DNA from: Oscillospiraceae bacterium | Lineage (GTDB): Bacteria; Bacillota; Clostridia; Oscillospirales; CAG-382 | Assembly (NCBI GenBank): GCA_015064945.1 | Contig: SVRF01000003.1 | Location: forward strand, 1 to 64,000 | Length of the DNA stretch: 64,000 nt | Direction of reading: 5' to 3' | In this document: positions 42,908-52,634 of the stretch, one piece after another | Numbering within the stretch: position 1 is the stretch's first letter | Layout of the letters: each line of letters starts with the position of its first letter | Notes under the pieces: generated by a model | What the model saw: the letters and a program-made list of their open reading frames with translations, nothing else | What the model was told of the DNA's origin: nothing | Databases searched by the model: none | Made by a program: the position numbers and the translations under genes

Positions 42908-43778
42908 TATCGCTTACCTCCCTTTCAGATATTCTTTTGCCGTTTGTGGTGGGATTGTTGACTACCCGACCGTTAAAATACATGGTAGAAGAACCGCCTC
43001 CGTCCAAATTATATGCGTGTACTGCACCCAAGCTTTGCAAAAACTCTGCAAGCCGGTACAGGCTAAGCCCTTTACTTTCGCTTGTTCTTCCGTCTCCAAC
43101 AACAAAGGCGTAATGATTGGAGTTGTAATAAACAAAAGCGGTACGGGGGTTGTCAGCCATCGCTTTGTCCACCTCGTCAGAGGTAGTAACGCTTATTTGT
43201 CCGTCTTCCACCAAAGCGGGACCGAAGGACAAAATCTGCATTGCCCCTGCTGTCTTAAGGGCTTCTGCGTCGCCGTTGGCAGCGGTAACAATCTCCGTTC
43301 TGCCGTCGGAATATATAACCAAGGACTCATCCTCGCTGTAACCGTCGAAGCCGCGGTATAAAGTTCCGTTACGAAGCACGCAACCCTCACGAGCGCTGTA
43401 ATAATCGCCGTTTATGGCAAGTATGGCATCCTTTGCCTCTGCTATTTCCGATGTTTTCTCCTTAATATTCCTGCCGTATCTGTCGCCTGCAAGGGCGGTT
43501 TTAAGCAAAGACGGCCGTGCAAGCACCACATCCGCCACGTAAACGGTAGTGTTGTCTACACGGTGAGTGCTTAGGGTGATTTTAATGTTACCGTCAACAT
43601 AAGTATCATTTGTAACCGATATTTTTTCTGTGTTTGCGGAAAGGTTTGTCTTCTCTTCCTCTGTTGGATTTACAACAGCAACACCCTTTTGCGGCAATAC
43701 ATAGGTGTAAAGTAATATATATACCGTAAATGCCGATAACAGCAAACCGTAGATTAGCGAAAAGATATATTTCCTCAT
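42882..43778 (-). CDS. Phosphodiester glycosidase family protein (NAGPA domain)
   Basis: 298 residues. N-terminal signal-anchor helix (about 5-28), then the NAGPA-type domain: AILAINGDYYSAREGCVLRNGTLYRG, RTAFVYYNSNHYAFVVGDGR, and AVHAYNLDGGGSSTMYFNGRVVNNP near the C-terminus, the last being the family's hallmark DGGGSSTM motif. Family members cleave or process phosphodiester-linked sugars in surface polymers; the substrate here is unknown. Confidence 0.87.
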   Translation of the reverse strand: MRKYIFSLIYGLLLSAFTVYILLYTYVLPQKGVAVVNPTEEEKTNLSANTEKISVTNDTYVDGNIKITLSTHRVDNTTVYVADVVLARPSLLKTALAGDRYGRNIKEKTSEIAEAKDAILAINGDYYSAREGCVLRNGTLYRGFDGYSEDESLVIYSDGRTEIVTAANGDAEALKTAGAMQILSFGPALVEDGQISVTTSDEVDKAMADNPRTAFVYYNSNHYAFVVGDGRTSESKGLSLYRLAEFLQSLGAVHAYNLDGGGSSTMYFNGRVVNNPTTNGKRISEREVSDIVYIGYDY

Positions 43779-43888
43779 GCTTTGGTTTCCTTTCTACTGT
43801 TTGTATGTACGAAATGTTAGCAGTTCTTTGTTAAAACGACCTTAACTGTAAGCGGCGATTTATGTGATATTTTGCTTTTCACATTTGG

Positions 43889-43918
43889 TTGACAAAACAC
43901 GACAAAACGTGCTATAAT
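43889..43918 (+). promoter_or_regulatory. Sigma-A promoter of the dehydratase-activase operon
   Basis: TTGACA (43889-43894), 18-bp spacer, TATAAT (43913-43918). The spacer carries a repeated ACGACAAAAC-like element. Confidence 0.75.
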
Positions 43919-43974
43919 ATTAAATAATTAAATGGAGGAGTTTGCCGTTTGTTTAACATAACGGCAATTGAAAT

Positions 43975-46911
43975 ATGACTTATCTGCTTGGTATTGATAT
44001 AGGCTCTACAACCGCAAAAGCCGTACTTTTAAAGGACGGCGTTACGGTGTACGAAAAATATGCCCGCCATTTCTCCAAAGTAAGGGAAAAGACGGCGGAG
44101 CTTATTGCGGAAATAGAGAAGCTCACCGGTGACGAAAAGCTTAGAATAGCCATATCCGGCTCGGCAGGACTTGGGCTTGCGGAAGGCATAGGCATTGCCT
44201 TTACGCAGGAGGTTTTTGCAACGGGCGAGGTGGTTAAAAAGCTTGTTCCCGACGCTTCCTGCGTTATAGAGCTGGGCGGCGAGGATGCCAAGATTATATT
44301 TTTTGACGGCGGCGTTGACGAACGTATGAACGGCAGTTGCGCCGGCGGTACCGGCGCGTTCATTGACCAGATGGCAACTCTGCTTGACTTGACGCCCGAC
44401 CAAATGGACGAACTTAGCTTACAGCATCAACGACTGTATCCCATCGCATCCCGATGCGGTGTTTTTGCAAAAACTGACATACAGCCCCTGCTTAATCAAG
44501 GTGCAAACAAGGCGGACGTGGCAGCGAGCATATACCAAGCGGTGGTTAACCAGACCATTGCAGGGCTTGCACAGGGTAGACGCATAAAGGGTAAGGTGTT
44601 GTTTTTGGGCGGTCCCTTGTATTACTGCAAAGGGCTTAGACAGCGCTTTACAGAGACATTGGGACTTGCGGAAGAAGATGCCATATTCCCTGACTATGCC
44701 CGCTACGCGGTAGCAATGGGTGCGGCGATTTACGCAGAAAAAAGCGGCAGTACGGTTACCGCCGCAGAGCTTATGAAGAAGATCAGGCAAACCAAGGAAA
44801 ATGCGGTGTCTGCCAACAGACTGCCTCCTTTGTTTGCGTCACAGGAAGAATACAGGGCATTCAAGACAAGGCATTCCCTGTCTACAGTACCCAAAATAAA
44901 CATAGAAGAATACAGCGGAAAAGCATATTTGGGCATCGACTGTGGCAGTACGACCACAAAGCTTGTGCTTATTTCCGCAAACAGAGAGATTTTGTACAGC
45001 TATTACGCCTCCAATAAGGGTAACCCCGTTGAGGTGGTAAAGGATGAGCTTACAAAAATATATGGGCTTATCAAAGACCGCATAGAGATATGCGGCTGTG
45101 CCGTTACAGGCTACGGCGAGGAGCTTATTAAGCACGCCTTCGGCGCGGATGCAGGCGTGGTTGAGACCATTGCCCATTACACGGCGGCAAAGCATTTCTG
45201 CCCCGACGTAGATTTTATACTTGACATAGGCGGTCAGGACATAAAGTGCTTTAAGATACGGGGCGGTGCCATTGACAGCATTATGCTTAACGAAGCTTGC
45301 TCTTCGGGATGCGGTTCCTTTTTGGAGACCTTTGCAAAATCAATGGGTTGCAGCATTGCGGAATTTGCGGAAAAGGGCATTTTCGGCAACAACCCCGTAA
45401 ATCTGGGCAGCCGTTGCACGGTATTTATGAACAGTTCCGTAAAGCAGTCCCAAAAAGAAGGGGCGGCTACGGAGGATATATCCGCAGGACTTTCCGTAAG
45501 CGTTGTAAAGAACGCACTATACAAGGTTATCCGTGCTACATCACCCGATGAACTGGGAGAAAAGGTGGTTGTACAGGGCGGTACCTTCCTTAACGATGCA
45601 GTGCTTCGCTCCTTTGAGAAAGAGCTTGGCAAAGAGGTAATACGCCCCGACATTGCAGGGCTTATGGGCGCATTCGGTGCGGCTATCTACGCAGAGCGTT
45701 TCACCAAAAGCGGACTTATGGACGCAGAAGGGCTTAAAGCTTTTACACATCAGGCAAAAAGCACGGTATGCAGAGGTTGCACCAACCGTTGCCACCTAAC
45801 AATAAACAGCTTTGGCGGCGGTAAACGCCTTATATCGGGCAACCGTTGCGAAAAGGGCGCAGGCGGAGGTGAAAGCTTCAAGCCACTGCCCAACCTTTAC
45901 GAGTTTAAGCGCAATTATCTGACTTCCCTGCCCCACGGCGACGGTGACAAGGGAGTTATCGGTTTGCCCTTGGCGCTGGGGATGTTTGAGCTTTTGCCTT
46001 TGTGGAACGGAATTTTTACAAGTCTTGGCTTTAAAACCGTGGTTTCTTCCCTCTCCACAAGGGCTACCTATGAGAAGGGACAGTTCTCAATTCCCTCGGA
46101 CACCGCTTGTTATCCTGCAAAGATAATGCACGGACACATCGAAGAGCTGATAGACGCAGGAGTGGACGCTGTGTTTTACCCTTGCCTCAGCTATAACATA
46201 AACGAAAAGGTTTCAGATAACCACTACAACTGCCCCGTGGTTGCTTATTACTCCGAGCTGATAAACGGAAATATGGATATTGGCGAGCGCACGAGGTTTT
46301 TGTACCCCTACCTTACGGTAAACAACAAGCGCGAGCTGGCAAGGGAGCTTGGGGAGTGCCTTGCACCCTTTGGACATTTCAGCAGTACAAAGCTGCGCAG
46401 TGCCGTAAGCAAGGGCTTTAAGGCATACAACGACTATATGGCGGCAGTAAAAAAAGAAGGCGAAGCGGCACTTGCACGGGCAAGGGCTGAAGGGAAGCGC
46501 ATAATGATACTCAGCGGCAGACCCTACCATATCGACCCGGAAATAAGCCACGGCATAGATCAGCTTGCCAATACCTTGGGGTTTGCGGTAGTAAGTGAAG
46601 ACAGCGTGTGCCACTTGACGACTCCGCCGAAAAGTGTGGCGGTTCTTAACCAGTGGACCTACCACGCAAGACTTTACCGCGCCGCAAAATACGCCACGGA
46701 AAACGAGGACGCACAGCTTGTACAGCTTGTTTCCTTCGGATGCGGCGTGGATGCCATCACCACCGATGAGGTAAGAAGTATCCTTGAGGATGGCGGCAAG
46801 TATTATACGCAGCTTAAGATTGATGAGATAACCAATTTAGGCGCAGTCAAAATAAGACTTAGAAGCCTTATCGGGGCGCTGGAGGAAAAGGAGGCGAATG
46901 GCAAAAAATGA
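43975..46911 (+). CDS. Acyl-CoA dehydratase activase-like protein (tandem ASKHA domains)
   Basis: 978 residues. Two BcrAD/BadFG-type ASKHA ATPase domains: LLGIDIGSTTAKAVLLKDG at residue 3 and YLGIDCGSTTTKLVLI near 320, each followed by a cluster-binding segment (NGSCAGGTGAFIDQMA and NEACSSGCGSFLETFA). Then a DUF2229-like region (ALGMFELLPLWNGIFTSLGF, FPSDTACYPAKIMHGHIEEL). ATP-driven electron donors of this class activate [4Fe-4S] or double-cubane dehydratases. In most Firmicutes I recall, this and the next gene are one protein of about 1400 residues. Confidence 0.88.
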   Translation: MTYLLGIDIGSTTAKAVLLKDGVTVYEKYARHFSKVREKTAELIAEIEKLTGDEKLRIAISGSAGLGLAEGIGIAFTQEVFATGEVVKKLVPDASCVIELGGEDAKIIFFDGGVDERMNGSCAGGTGAFIDQMATLLDLTPDQMDELSLQHQRLYPIASRCGVFAKTDIQPLLNQGANKADVAASIYQAVVNQTIAGLAQGRRIKGKVLFLGGPLYYCKGLRQRFTETLGLAEEDAIFPDYARYAVAMGAAIYAEKSGSTVTAAELMKKIRQTKENAVSANRLPPLFASQEEYRAFKTRHSLSTVPKINIEEYSGKAYLGIDCGSTTTKLVLISANREILYSYYASNKGNPVEVVKDELTKIYGLIKDRIEICGCAVTGYGEELIKHAFGADAGVVETIAHYTAAKHFCPDVDFILDIGGQDIKCFKIRGGAIDSIMLNEACSSGCGSFLETFAKSMGCSIAEFAEKGIFGNNPVNLGSRCTVFMNSSVKQSQKEGAATEDISAGLSVSVVKNALYKVIRATSPDELGEKVVVQGGTFLNDAVLRSFEKELGKEVIRPDIAGLMGAFGAAIYAERFTKSGLMDAEGLKAFTHQAKSTVCRGCTNRCHLTINSFGGGKRLISGNRCEKGAGGGESFKPLPNLYEFKRNYLTSLPHGDGDKGVIGLPLALGMFELLPLWNGIFTSLGFKTVVSSLSTRATYEKGQFSIPSDTACYPAKIMHGHIEELIDAGVDAVFYPCLSYNINEKVSDNHYNCPVVAYYSELINGNMDIGERTRFLYPYLTVNNKRELARELGECLAPFGHFSSTKLRSAVSKGFKAYNDYMAAVKKEGEAALARARAEGKRIMILSGRPYHIDPEISHGIDQLANTLGFAVVSEDSVCHLTTPPKSVAVLNQWTYHARLYRAAKYATENEDAQLVQLVSFGCGVDAITTDEVRSILEDGGKYYTQLKIDEITNLGAVKIRLRSLIGALEEKEANGKK

Positions 46912-48167
46912 TGAGCAGTTATGTTGAGTTCACCGAGGAAATGAAAAAGGACTACACCATACTTGCACCCAATATGTTACCGCTTCAGCTTTCCTTGGTA
47001 GCAAACGTGCTGAAAAGCGAGGGTTACAATATAGAGCTTTTGGAAAACAGCGGACCGCAGATACCCGAAACAGGACTTAAGTACACCCATAACGATACTT
47101 GTTATCCTGCAATTCTGGTTATCGGTCAGTTTATGGACGCATTGCTTTCGGGCAAGTACGATCTTGACAAGGTTGCCCTTATATATTTCCAGACAGGCGG
47201 CGGTTGCCGTGCCTCCAACTACATATCTCTTATAAGAAAAGCCCTTAAAAACGCAGGACTTGGACATATACCTGTCATCTCCTTCAGCTTTGCGGGTCTT
47301 GAAAAGCACAGCGGTTTTAGGCTTTCACTTTCCGCACTGCACAGGATAATCTACGCCGTAATATACGGTGATATACTGTTTTTACTCAGAAACCAGTGCA
47401 AGCCCTATGAGCTGGAAAAAGGTGCATCCCAAAGGATGGCAGATGAATACTGCACATTGCTTGAAGAAATGATGCGCAAGGACGGGGTTTCTTTTAAGAA
47501 ATTTAAGGCAAACTGCCGTATGATATTGGATGCCTTTGCCGCAATCCCCCGCAGTACGGAAAAGAAGGTGCAGGTCGGCATAGTGGGTGAGATATACGTT
47601 AAGTTTTCGCCCCTCGGCAACAATAATCTGGAGCAGCTTTTGGTAGATAACGGTGCAGAGGTTACCATCCCCGGTCTGCTTGACTTTTTCCTGTACTGCA
47701 TTTACAACAACATTACGGATTACAAGCTGTACCGCAGGGGCAAGCTTAAGTATCCCGTGCTTAAATTTGTATACAAGTTCCTTATTAAGAAACAGCAAGA
47801 GATCATCGACCTTATAAAGGAGCACGGTATTTTCCGTGCACCCGGCTCTTTTGCACGGACGGCGGAGCTTATTAAAAGCTATATGAGCCACGGCTGTAAG
47901 ATGGGTGAAGGTTGGCTTTTACCTGCGGAAATGCTGGAGCTTGCGGACAGCGGCGTTAAGAACATTGTATGCACCCAACCCTTTGGCTGTTTGCCCAACC
48001 ATATCTGCGGTAAAGGGATGATGAAGCCTATTAAAGACCGCAACCCCGACGTTAATATCGTGGCTATCGACTACGATGCAAGCGCATCAAAGGTTAACCA
48101 GGAAAACAGAATAAAGCTTATGCTTGCAAACGCCGCAGAAGAGAAAAAAACACCTGCAACGGTTTAA
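46908..48167 (+). CDS. 2-hydroxyacyl-CoA dehydratase-like component
   Basis: 419 residues. Begins VEFTEEMKKDYTILAPNMLPLQLSLVANVLKSEGYNIELL and contains HNDTCYPAILVIGQFMDALLSG, FQTGGGCRASNYISLIRKAL and CTQPFGCLPNHICGKGM, Cys-containing segments of the dehydratase family that could bind an iron-sulfur cluster. Overlaps the activase gene by 4 nt (ATGA), so the two products are made together and probably form a complex. The physiological substrate is not known for this branch. Confidence 0.85.
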   Translation: MMSSYVEFTEEMKKDYTILAPNMLPLQLSLVANVLKSEGYNIELLENSGPQIPETGLKYTHNDTCYPAILVIGQFMDALLSGKYDLDKVALIYFQTGGGCRASNYISLIRKALKNAGLGHIPVISFSFAGLEKHSGFRLSLSALHRIIYAVIYGDILFLLRNQCKPYELEKGASQRMADEYCTLLEEMMRKDGVSFKKFKANCRMILDAFAAIPRSTEKKVQVGIVGEIYVKFSPLGNNNLEQLLVDNGAEVTIPGLLDFFLYCIYNNITDYKLYRRGKLKYPVLKFVYKFLIKKQQEIIDLIKEHGIFRAPGSFARTAELIKSYMSHGCKMGEGWLLPAEMLELADSGVKNIVCTQPFGCLPNHICGKGMMKPIKDRNPDVNIVAIDYDASASKVNQENRIKLMLANAAEEKKTPATV

Positions 48168-48175
48168 ACAAAAAC

Positions 48176-48209
48176 CAACAGCCGACAACCCCTCGGCTGT
48201 TGCTTTTTT
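48176..48209 (+). terminator. Rho-independent terminator of the dehydratase operon
   Basis: CAACAGCCGA-7nt-TCGGCTGTTG followed by CTTTTTT. Confidence 0.92.
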
Positions 48210-48231
48210 GTGCATTCCTACCAAAAAAGCA

Positions 48232-48261
48232 TTGACAAGCGCCGATTTAATGTGTTAAAAT
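48232..48261 (+). promoter_or_regulatory. Sigma-A promoter of the large dockerin protein gene
   Basis: TTGACA (48232-48237), 18-bp spacer, TAAAAT (48256-48261); GGAGG 9 nt before the ATG. Confidence 0.7.
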
Positions 48262-48292
48262 TAAAGATAGATTATTTTGGAGGTATGCAATA

Positions 48293-51200
48293 ATGAAAAG
48301 ACGTTTATGGGCGTTGGCTCTTTCTGTAGCATTACTGCTTTCTGCGCTGTGTGTTCAAACACCTGCCACCGCGGCGGATGCTGACTATATACCTAATATT
48401 TTGGAGTACGGAAGCTACAGCTCTTCTGCCGAATTCGTCATAACCTCTTATCACGGTATGGTGGAATTTTCCTCTTTGGCAGGCACCACCAATTTTAAAG
48501 GTAAGACCCTTTATTTGGGCTGTGACATTGATATGTCTTTAGGCAATTACACCCCTTTTACCTCTTTCTCCGGTACCTTTGACGGACAGGGCTATGCTTT
48601 GAAATCCATAAAGATAAGTGTAACCGATGTTCAGGCCGGAGTATTCGGCACCGTAAACGGCGCAGGCACGGTTAAAAATTTGGGCGTAGAGGGCGGAACC
48701 ATGACCTTGACCTCTTCATCCGACTCCTACCGTCTCGGCAGTATAGCGGGCGTTAACAAGGGAAAAATAGAGCGTTGTTACAGCACTGCATCACTTACGG
48801 TAAAAAAAGGCGGCACGGTTACCGACCTTTCCGTAGGCGGTATTGCGGGCGGTTGCATTACCAGCGGCGTTATTAAAGATTGCTACTTTGCAGGCTATGC
48901 CAAGGGGGTTGACCACGCATCCGGCATTTGCGACTGGGGACAGGGACACAATACGGGCTATATCGCCTCCTTAACCAACTGCTACAGCATCGGTGAGCTT
49001 GTGGCAACCGAATGCTTTGGACTTGCCAGATACAGCGCTTCCACCTTGGAGGAGAACTATCCCAACGCTATTACAAACTGCTATTACCTTAGCCAATACA
49101 AGGACGTTTCCTTTACGGATACCGATGTTTCCATAAACAAAACCGATTTGGGTACGGGCAAGCTGGCGTATCTGCTTGACGGCGGTGCTACAGCCTCCAC
49201 AAGAACGAGAGTTTGGCACCAAGGTGAGCTTTTTCCCGAACTTTCGGGCGATAAGGCCATAGGCACTTATAAACTCACCCTTAAATACACGGCAAACGGC
49301 ACTTCCGCAAGCGTTACCGCATACAAGAACGCAGGCGCTACCGTTTCCTTCAGCAACATCACCGCAACACTAAGTTCCTCCGGCAATGTAACAAACAATG
49401 TGTTTACAATGCCTGCCAAGGCTTGCACACTTAACATAAGTACTGCTTTGCCTTTGATAAACGATTACGCTTCCAATACATCGGCTACCGAGTTTATTGT
49501 TGTTAACGCCGCAGGCTTCACCACTCTTGCAAGCACGGTCAACGCAGGGACGGATACCTTCTCCGGCGACAAGATTTATATGCTTAACTGCATTGATATG
49601 AGTTCGGTAAGCCATACCCCTATAGGCGTATATATTTCCGACAGCGACCGCAGCAAGACCTTCCAGGGCACTTTTTACGGCAACGGGAACAAGGTTTGCG
49701 GTCTTAACGTAAACAAAACAAGTCTTAACGGCGGCGGGCTTTTCGGTACTCTGTACAAGGCAAAGATATACGATTTGGGCATTTCCTACGGTACGGTAAA
49801 AACCGCTAACAGAGCCGGCGGCATTGCAGGCTATGCGGATGCGAGCCAGATTAAAAACTGCTACAATCTTGCGGATATAACCACAACCACAGGCATTGAC
49901 GGTGCAGGCGGTTTGGCAGGCGTTTCGCGCTCTACCACCAAGTACACCAACTGCTTTAATTTAGGCACGGTTACCGCCACCGCAGGCTGTGCAGGCGGTA
50001 TAACAGGTTGGGGACAGACCAACGTTGTTCTTACCAACTGCTTTAACATGGGCAAGGTTACCGCAGGCGACGGCGACAAGCAGGGGCTTACACGCTATGC
50101 AGCGGCAGGGCTTACAACTATCCCTGTTGCGTCTTATTTTCTTAAAGCGAGCTGTGCTTCCGACTACGGTGTAAGCAAGAGCCGCACTCAGTTTGCGTCG
50201 GAAGAGCTGGCGTGGTTGCTGAACACCAAGGGCGGCACGGCAACAAACAGCCTGGTATTTACTACCACTCCGCTGTGTCCCGCTATATGCTACACCGCAT
50301 CCACGGGAGCAAAGCCCACCGTTAAGGTTACGGTAAACAGCAAGGATTCAGAGGGTAACATCGTTAATTCCGCAACAATGTATAAAAACGGCGGTGAAAT
50401 GCTGGTTCCGCCGCTTAACAGTACAAACTATATTGCCAACGCAGGTGTTGCAGCACCTGCAAAAGACGGGACGAAGGCTATAACCATGAAGAGATTGGAA
50501 AAAGGCACGCTGAACATAGGTACAGCCGCAGAGCTGAACAGCTTTATTTCCGCAGTTAACGGCGGCAACAGCTATGACGGATACACGGTTAAGCTCACTG
50601 CCGATATTGATATGAGCGCTTACACCTGCAAGCCTATCGGTACAAGCTCCAAGCCGTTCAGCGGTATATTTGACGGTTGCGGGTTTACGGTAAAGAACTT
50701 CAACACCGCCGCATCTAATACAAAATACAGCGCCATGTTCGGCACCCTTAAAGGCGGCACGGTAAAGAACTTGTATCTGGCAGATTCCAGGATTATAGGC
50801 GGGTATTTCTCCGGTGCTGTTGTAGGCAACAACTTGGGCGGCAGTGTTATAAACTGCGGCACCAACGCCACGGTTGAAAACCACTATACCACCGCAGAGC
50901 ACGAGATTTCCGTAATGAGTTTTAATGTCCGTGTAAACAGCGATGCTTCCCCCAACTCGGTATCCGACCGTGCACCCAGAGTAAAACAGCACATAGCGGA
51001 TTACAACCCCGATATTATAGGCTTTCAGGAGGTTGTTCCCCTTTGGAAGAGCAACTTTGACTCCTGGCTTACGGGTTACAGCAAGGAGTTTATATGGAGA
51101 GACTCCGCAGGCACGGAGGCGGCGCCCCTTTATTGGAAGACCGACAAGTTTACCGTGTTGGAGCAGGGCTCATTCTTCCTAAGCGAAACGCCCGATGTTA

Positions 51201-52501
51201 TGTCCAAGGGGTGGGATGCCAACTATAACCGCACCTGCAGTTATGCGGCGCTGGTTCATAAGGCATCGGGAATACTTGTACTTGCCTTCAACACCCACCT
51301 TGATAACGGCGGCACGGAGGCGAGACCCAACGGCGCGGCGCTTATTGCAAGCCGTATGCAGGCGTTGGAGGAAAAATACAAGGGTCAAGGCTACGGTGAC
51401 AATATAGCCATGTACTGCACGGGCGACTACAACAGCAAAAAGAACTCTACTGCATACGCAAATATGACGGCGAATCTTGCAGACCTGAGAACCGATGCCA
51501 ACACCAAACTTTCCTCCACAAGCCTTGGCACATACAACGGTTGGGGTGCTTCCGACTCTCTTATCGACTTTATATTCACCAACAACCACGGCAGTGAAAG
51601 CCTTACCTACAAGGTTAACAACGAGCAGATAAACGGCTACTATATCTCCGACCACTACGCGGTTTACGGCACTTTTGCCCTTAACTATATGCATTTAGGC
51701 GGGCTTGTGGGCTACAACAGCGGCTATGTGACCGATTGCTTTACCACAGGTACCGTGGCAGGCGGTATGAACACAGGCGGGCTTATAGGCTATAACACGG
51801 GCGTATTGGCAAACAGCTATAACGGAAATATTGTTGATTCCACAGACTTCATGGGTGGGCTTATAGGTGTTAACAAGGGCACTGTTACAAACTGTCACTA
51901 TCTTGGAAACAGCGCATATACCGCTTACACCAACAACACCGAAACGGTACCCACTCTTACAGAAACAGAGATTAAAACCGCAGACTTTGCCGCAACCCTT
52001 TCCGTTGGAAACACCAAGTGGTACCAATCCGAAGGACTCAACAGCGGTTACCCCTTCCCTGCTCCCTTGTTTATGAACAAACTTTTGATAATAAAGAGCA
52101 GTTCCGGCTATAGCAGAACCGAAAATAACTACTTATTCTCGGTGAGCGAAAGCACTGATGTTGCCACCCTCGCCTCCAACTTTGACAATGTGGGACTTAT
52201 CGTACGCAATAACAGCGGCACAGAGATCAGCACAAGCGCCAAGGTAGGCACGGGCTATACCGTAAGTCTGGAGCTTAACGGCACGCTTATAGACAGCGTT
52301 ACGGTTGTTGTAAAGGGTGATCTTTCAGGCGATGGTGCGATAAACACCACGGATATGGCAGCTATGCGCAAACTTCTTACAGCCTTTGCCCCTGCAGATT
52401 TGCAAAAGGCGGCGGCTGACCTTACGGGGGATGACACATTAAACACAACTGACCTGTTAATTCTAAGAAAACATTGCTCAGGCAAAAACCTCATAAGTTA
52501 A
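48293..52501 (+). CDS. Secreted GLUG beta-helix protein with nested EEP nuclease-fold domain and C-terminal dockerin
   Basis: 1402 residues. Signal peptide 1-28. GLUG-type beta-helix repeats (GSIAGVNKGKIERCYS, GGIAGYADASQIKNCYNLADIT) span most of 40-860. At about 869-1130 an endonuclease/exonuclease/phosphatase domain interrupts them, with ISVMSFNVRV, IGFQEV (metal Glu), FNTHLDNGG, CTGDYNSKK and ISDHYAVYG. GLUG repeats resume (GLVGYNSGYVTDCFTTGTV) and a type I dockerin (two LSGDGAINTTD-like Ca loops) ends the protein at about 1342-1395. A secreted enzyme, perhaps acting on phosphodiesters, docked to a cohesin. Confidence 0.88.
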   Translation: MKRRLWALALSVALLLSALCVQTPATAADADYIPNILEYGSYSSSAEFVITSYHGMVEFSSLAGTTNFKGKTLYLGCDIDMSLGNYTPFTSFSGTFDGQGYALKSIKISVTDVQAGVFGTVNGAGTVKNLGVEGGTMTLTSSSDSYRLGSIAGVNKGKIERCYSTASLTVKKGGTVTDLSVGGIAGGCITSGVIKDCYFAGYAKGVDHASGICDWGQGHNTGYIASLTNCYSIGELVATECFGLARYSASTLEENYPNAITNCYYLSQYKDVSFTDTDVSINKTDLGTGKLAYLLDGGATASTRTRVWHQGELFPELSGDKAIGTYKLTLKYTANGTSASVTAYKNAGATVSFSNITATLSSSGNVTNNVFTMPAKACTLNISTALPLINDYASNTSATEFIVVNAAGFTTLASTVNAGTDTFSGDKIYMLNCIDMSSVSHTPIGVYISDSDRSKTFQGTFYGNGNKVCGLNVNKTSLNGGGLFGTLYKAKIYDLGISYGTVKTANRAGGIAGYADASQIKNCYNLADITTTTGIDGAGGLAGVSRSTTKYTNCFNLGTVTATAGCAGGITGWGQTNVVLTNCFNMGKVTAGDGDKQGLTRYAAAGLTTIPVASYFLKASCASDYGVSKSRTQFASEELAWLLNTKGGTATNSLVFTTTPLCPAICYTASTGAKPTVKVTVNSKDSEGNIVNSATMYKNGGEMLVPPLNSTNYIANAGVAAPAKDGTKAITMKRLEKGTLNIGTAAELNSFISAVNGGNSYDGYTVKLTADIDMSAYTCKPIGTSSKPFSGIFDGCGFTVKNFNTAASNTKYSAMFGTLKGGTVKNLYLADSRIIGGYFSGAVVGNNLGGSVINCGTNATVENHYTTAEHEISVMSFNVRVNSDASPNSVSDRAPRVKQHIADYNPDIIGFQEVVPLWKSNFDSWLTGYSKEFIWRDSAGTEAAPLYWKTDKFTVLEQGSFFLSETPDVMSKGWDANYNRTCSYAALVHKASGILVLAFNTHLDNGGTEARPNGAALIASRMQALEEKYKGQGYGDNIAMYCTGDYNSKKNSTAYANMTANLADLRTDANTKLSSTSLGTYNGWGASDSLIDFIFTNNHGSESLTYKVNNEQINGYYISDHYAVYGTFALNYMHLGGLVGYNSGYVTDCFTTGTVAGGMNTGGLIGYNTGVLANSYNGNIVDSTDFMGGLIGVNKGTVTNCHYLGNSAYTAYTNNTETVPTLTETEIKTADFAATLSVGNTKWYQSEGLNSGYPFPAPLFMNKLLIIKSSSGYSRTENNYLFSVSESTDVATLASNFDNVGLIVRNNSGTEISTSAKVGTGYTVSLELNGTLIDSVTVVVKGDLSGDGAINTTDMAAMRKLLTAFAPADLQKAAADLTGDDTLNTTDLLILRKHCSGKNLIS

Positions 52502-52587
52502 ATCACCCCAAGAAGTCTTACGACTTCTCGAGGACCCCGACAAAAATCACCCCAAGAAGTCTTACGACTTCTCGGGGACCCCGACAA
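52502..52587. repeat. 42-bp structured repeat, tandem copies B and C
   Basis: Two copies (52502-52543, 52546-52587) start right after the stop codon. Each has CCCC, stem GAAGTC/GACTTC around loop TTAC, then a GGGG/GAGG and ACCCCGAC. On the minus strand the loop reads GTAA, a GNRA tetraloop. Copy A is at 28178-28219. Confidence 0.75.
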
Positions 52588-52596
52588 CAAATAAAA

Positions 52597-52634
52597 AACA
52601 TCGGTAGGAATATTTCCTCTACCGATGTTTTTTC
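52597..52634. terminator. Bidirectional terminator between the dockerin gene and the PAP2 gene
   Basis: AACATCGGTAG and CTACCGATGTT stem with inner GAA/TTC, flanked by A and T tracts; serves convergent genes. Confidence 0.88.

Noticed and set aside
46905-46915. Frameshift in the dehydratase activase
   Set aside because: The stop and start overlap as ATGA at a domain boundary and each product has a natural end, which fits a genuine two-gene arrangement.
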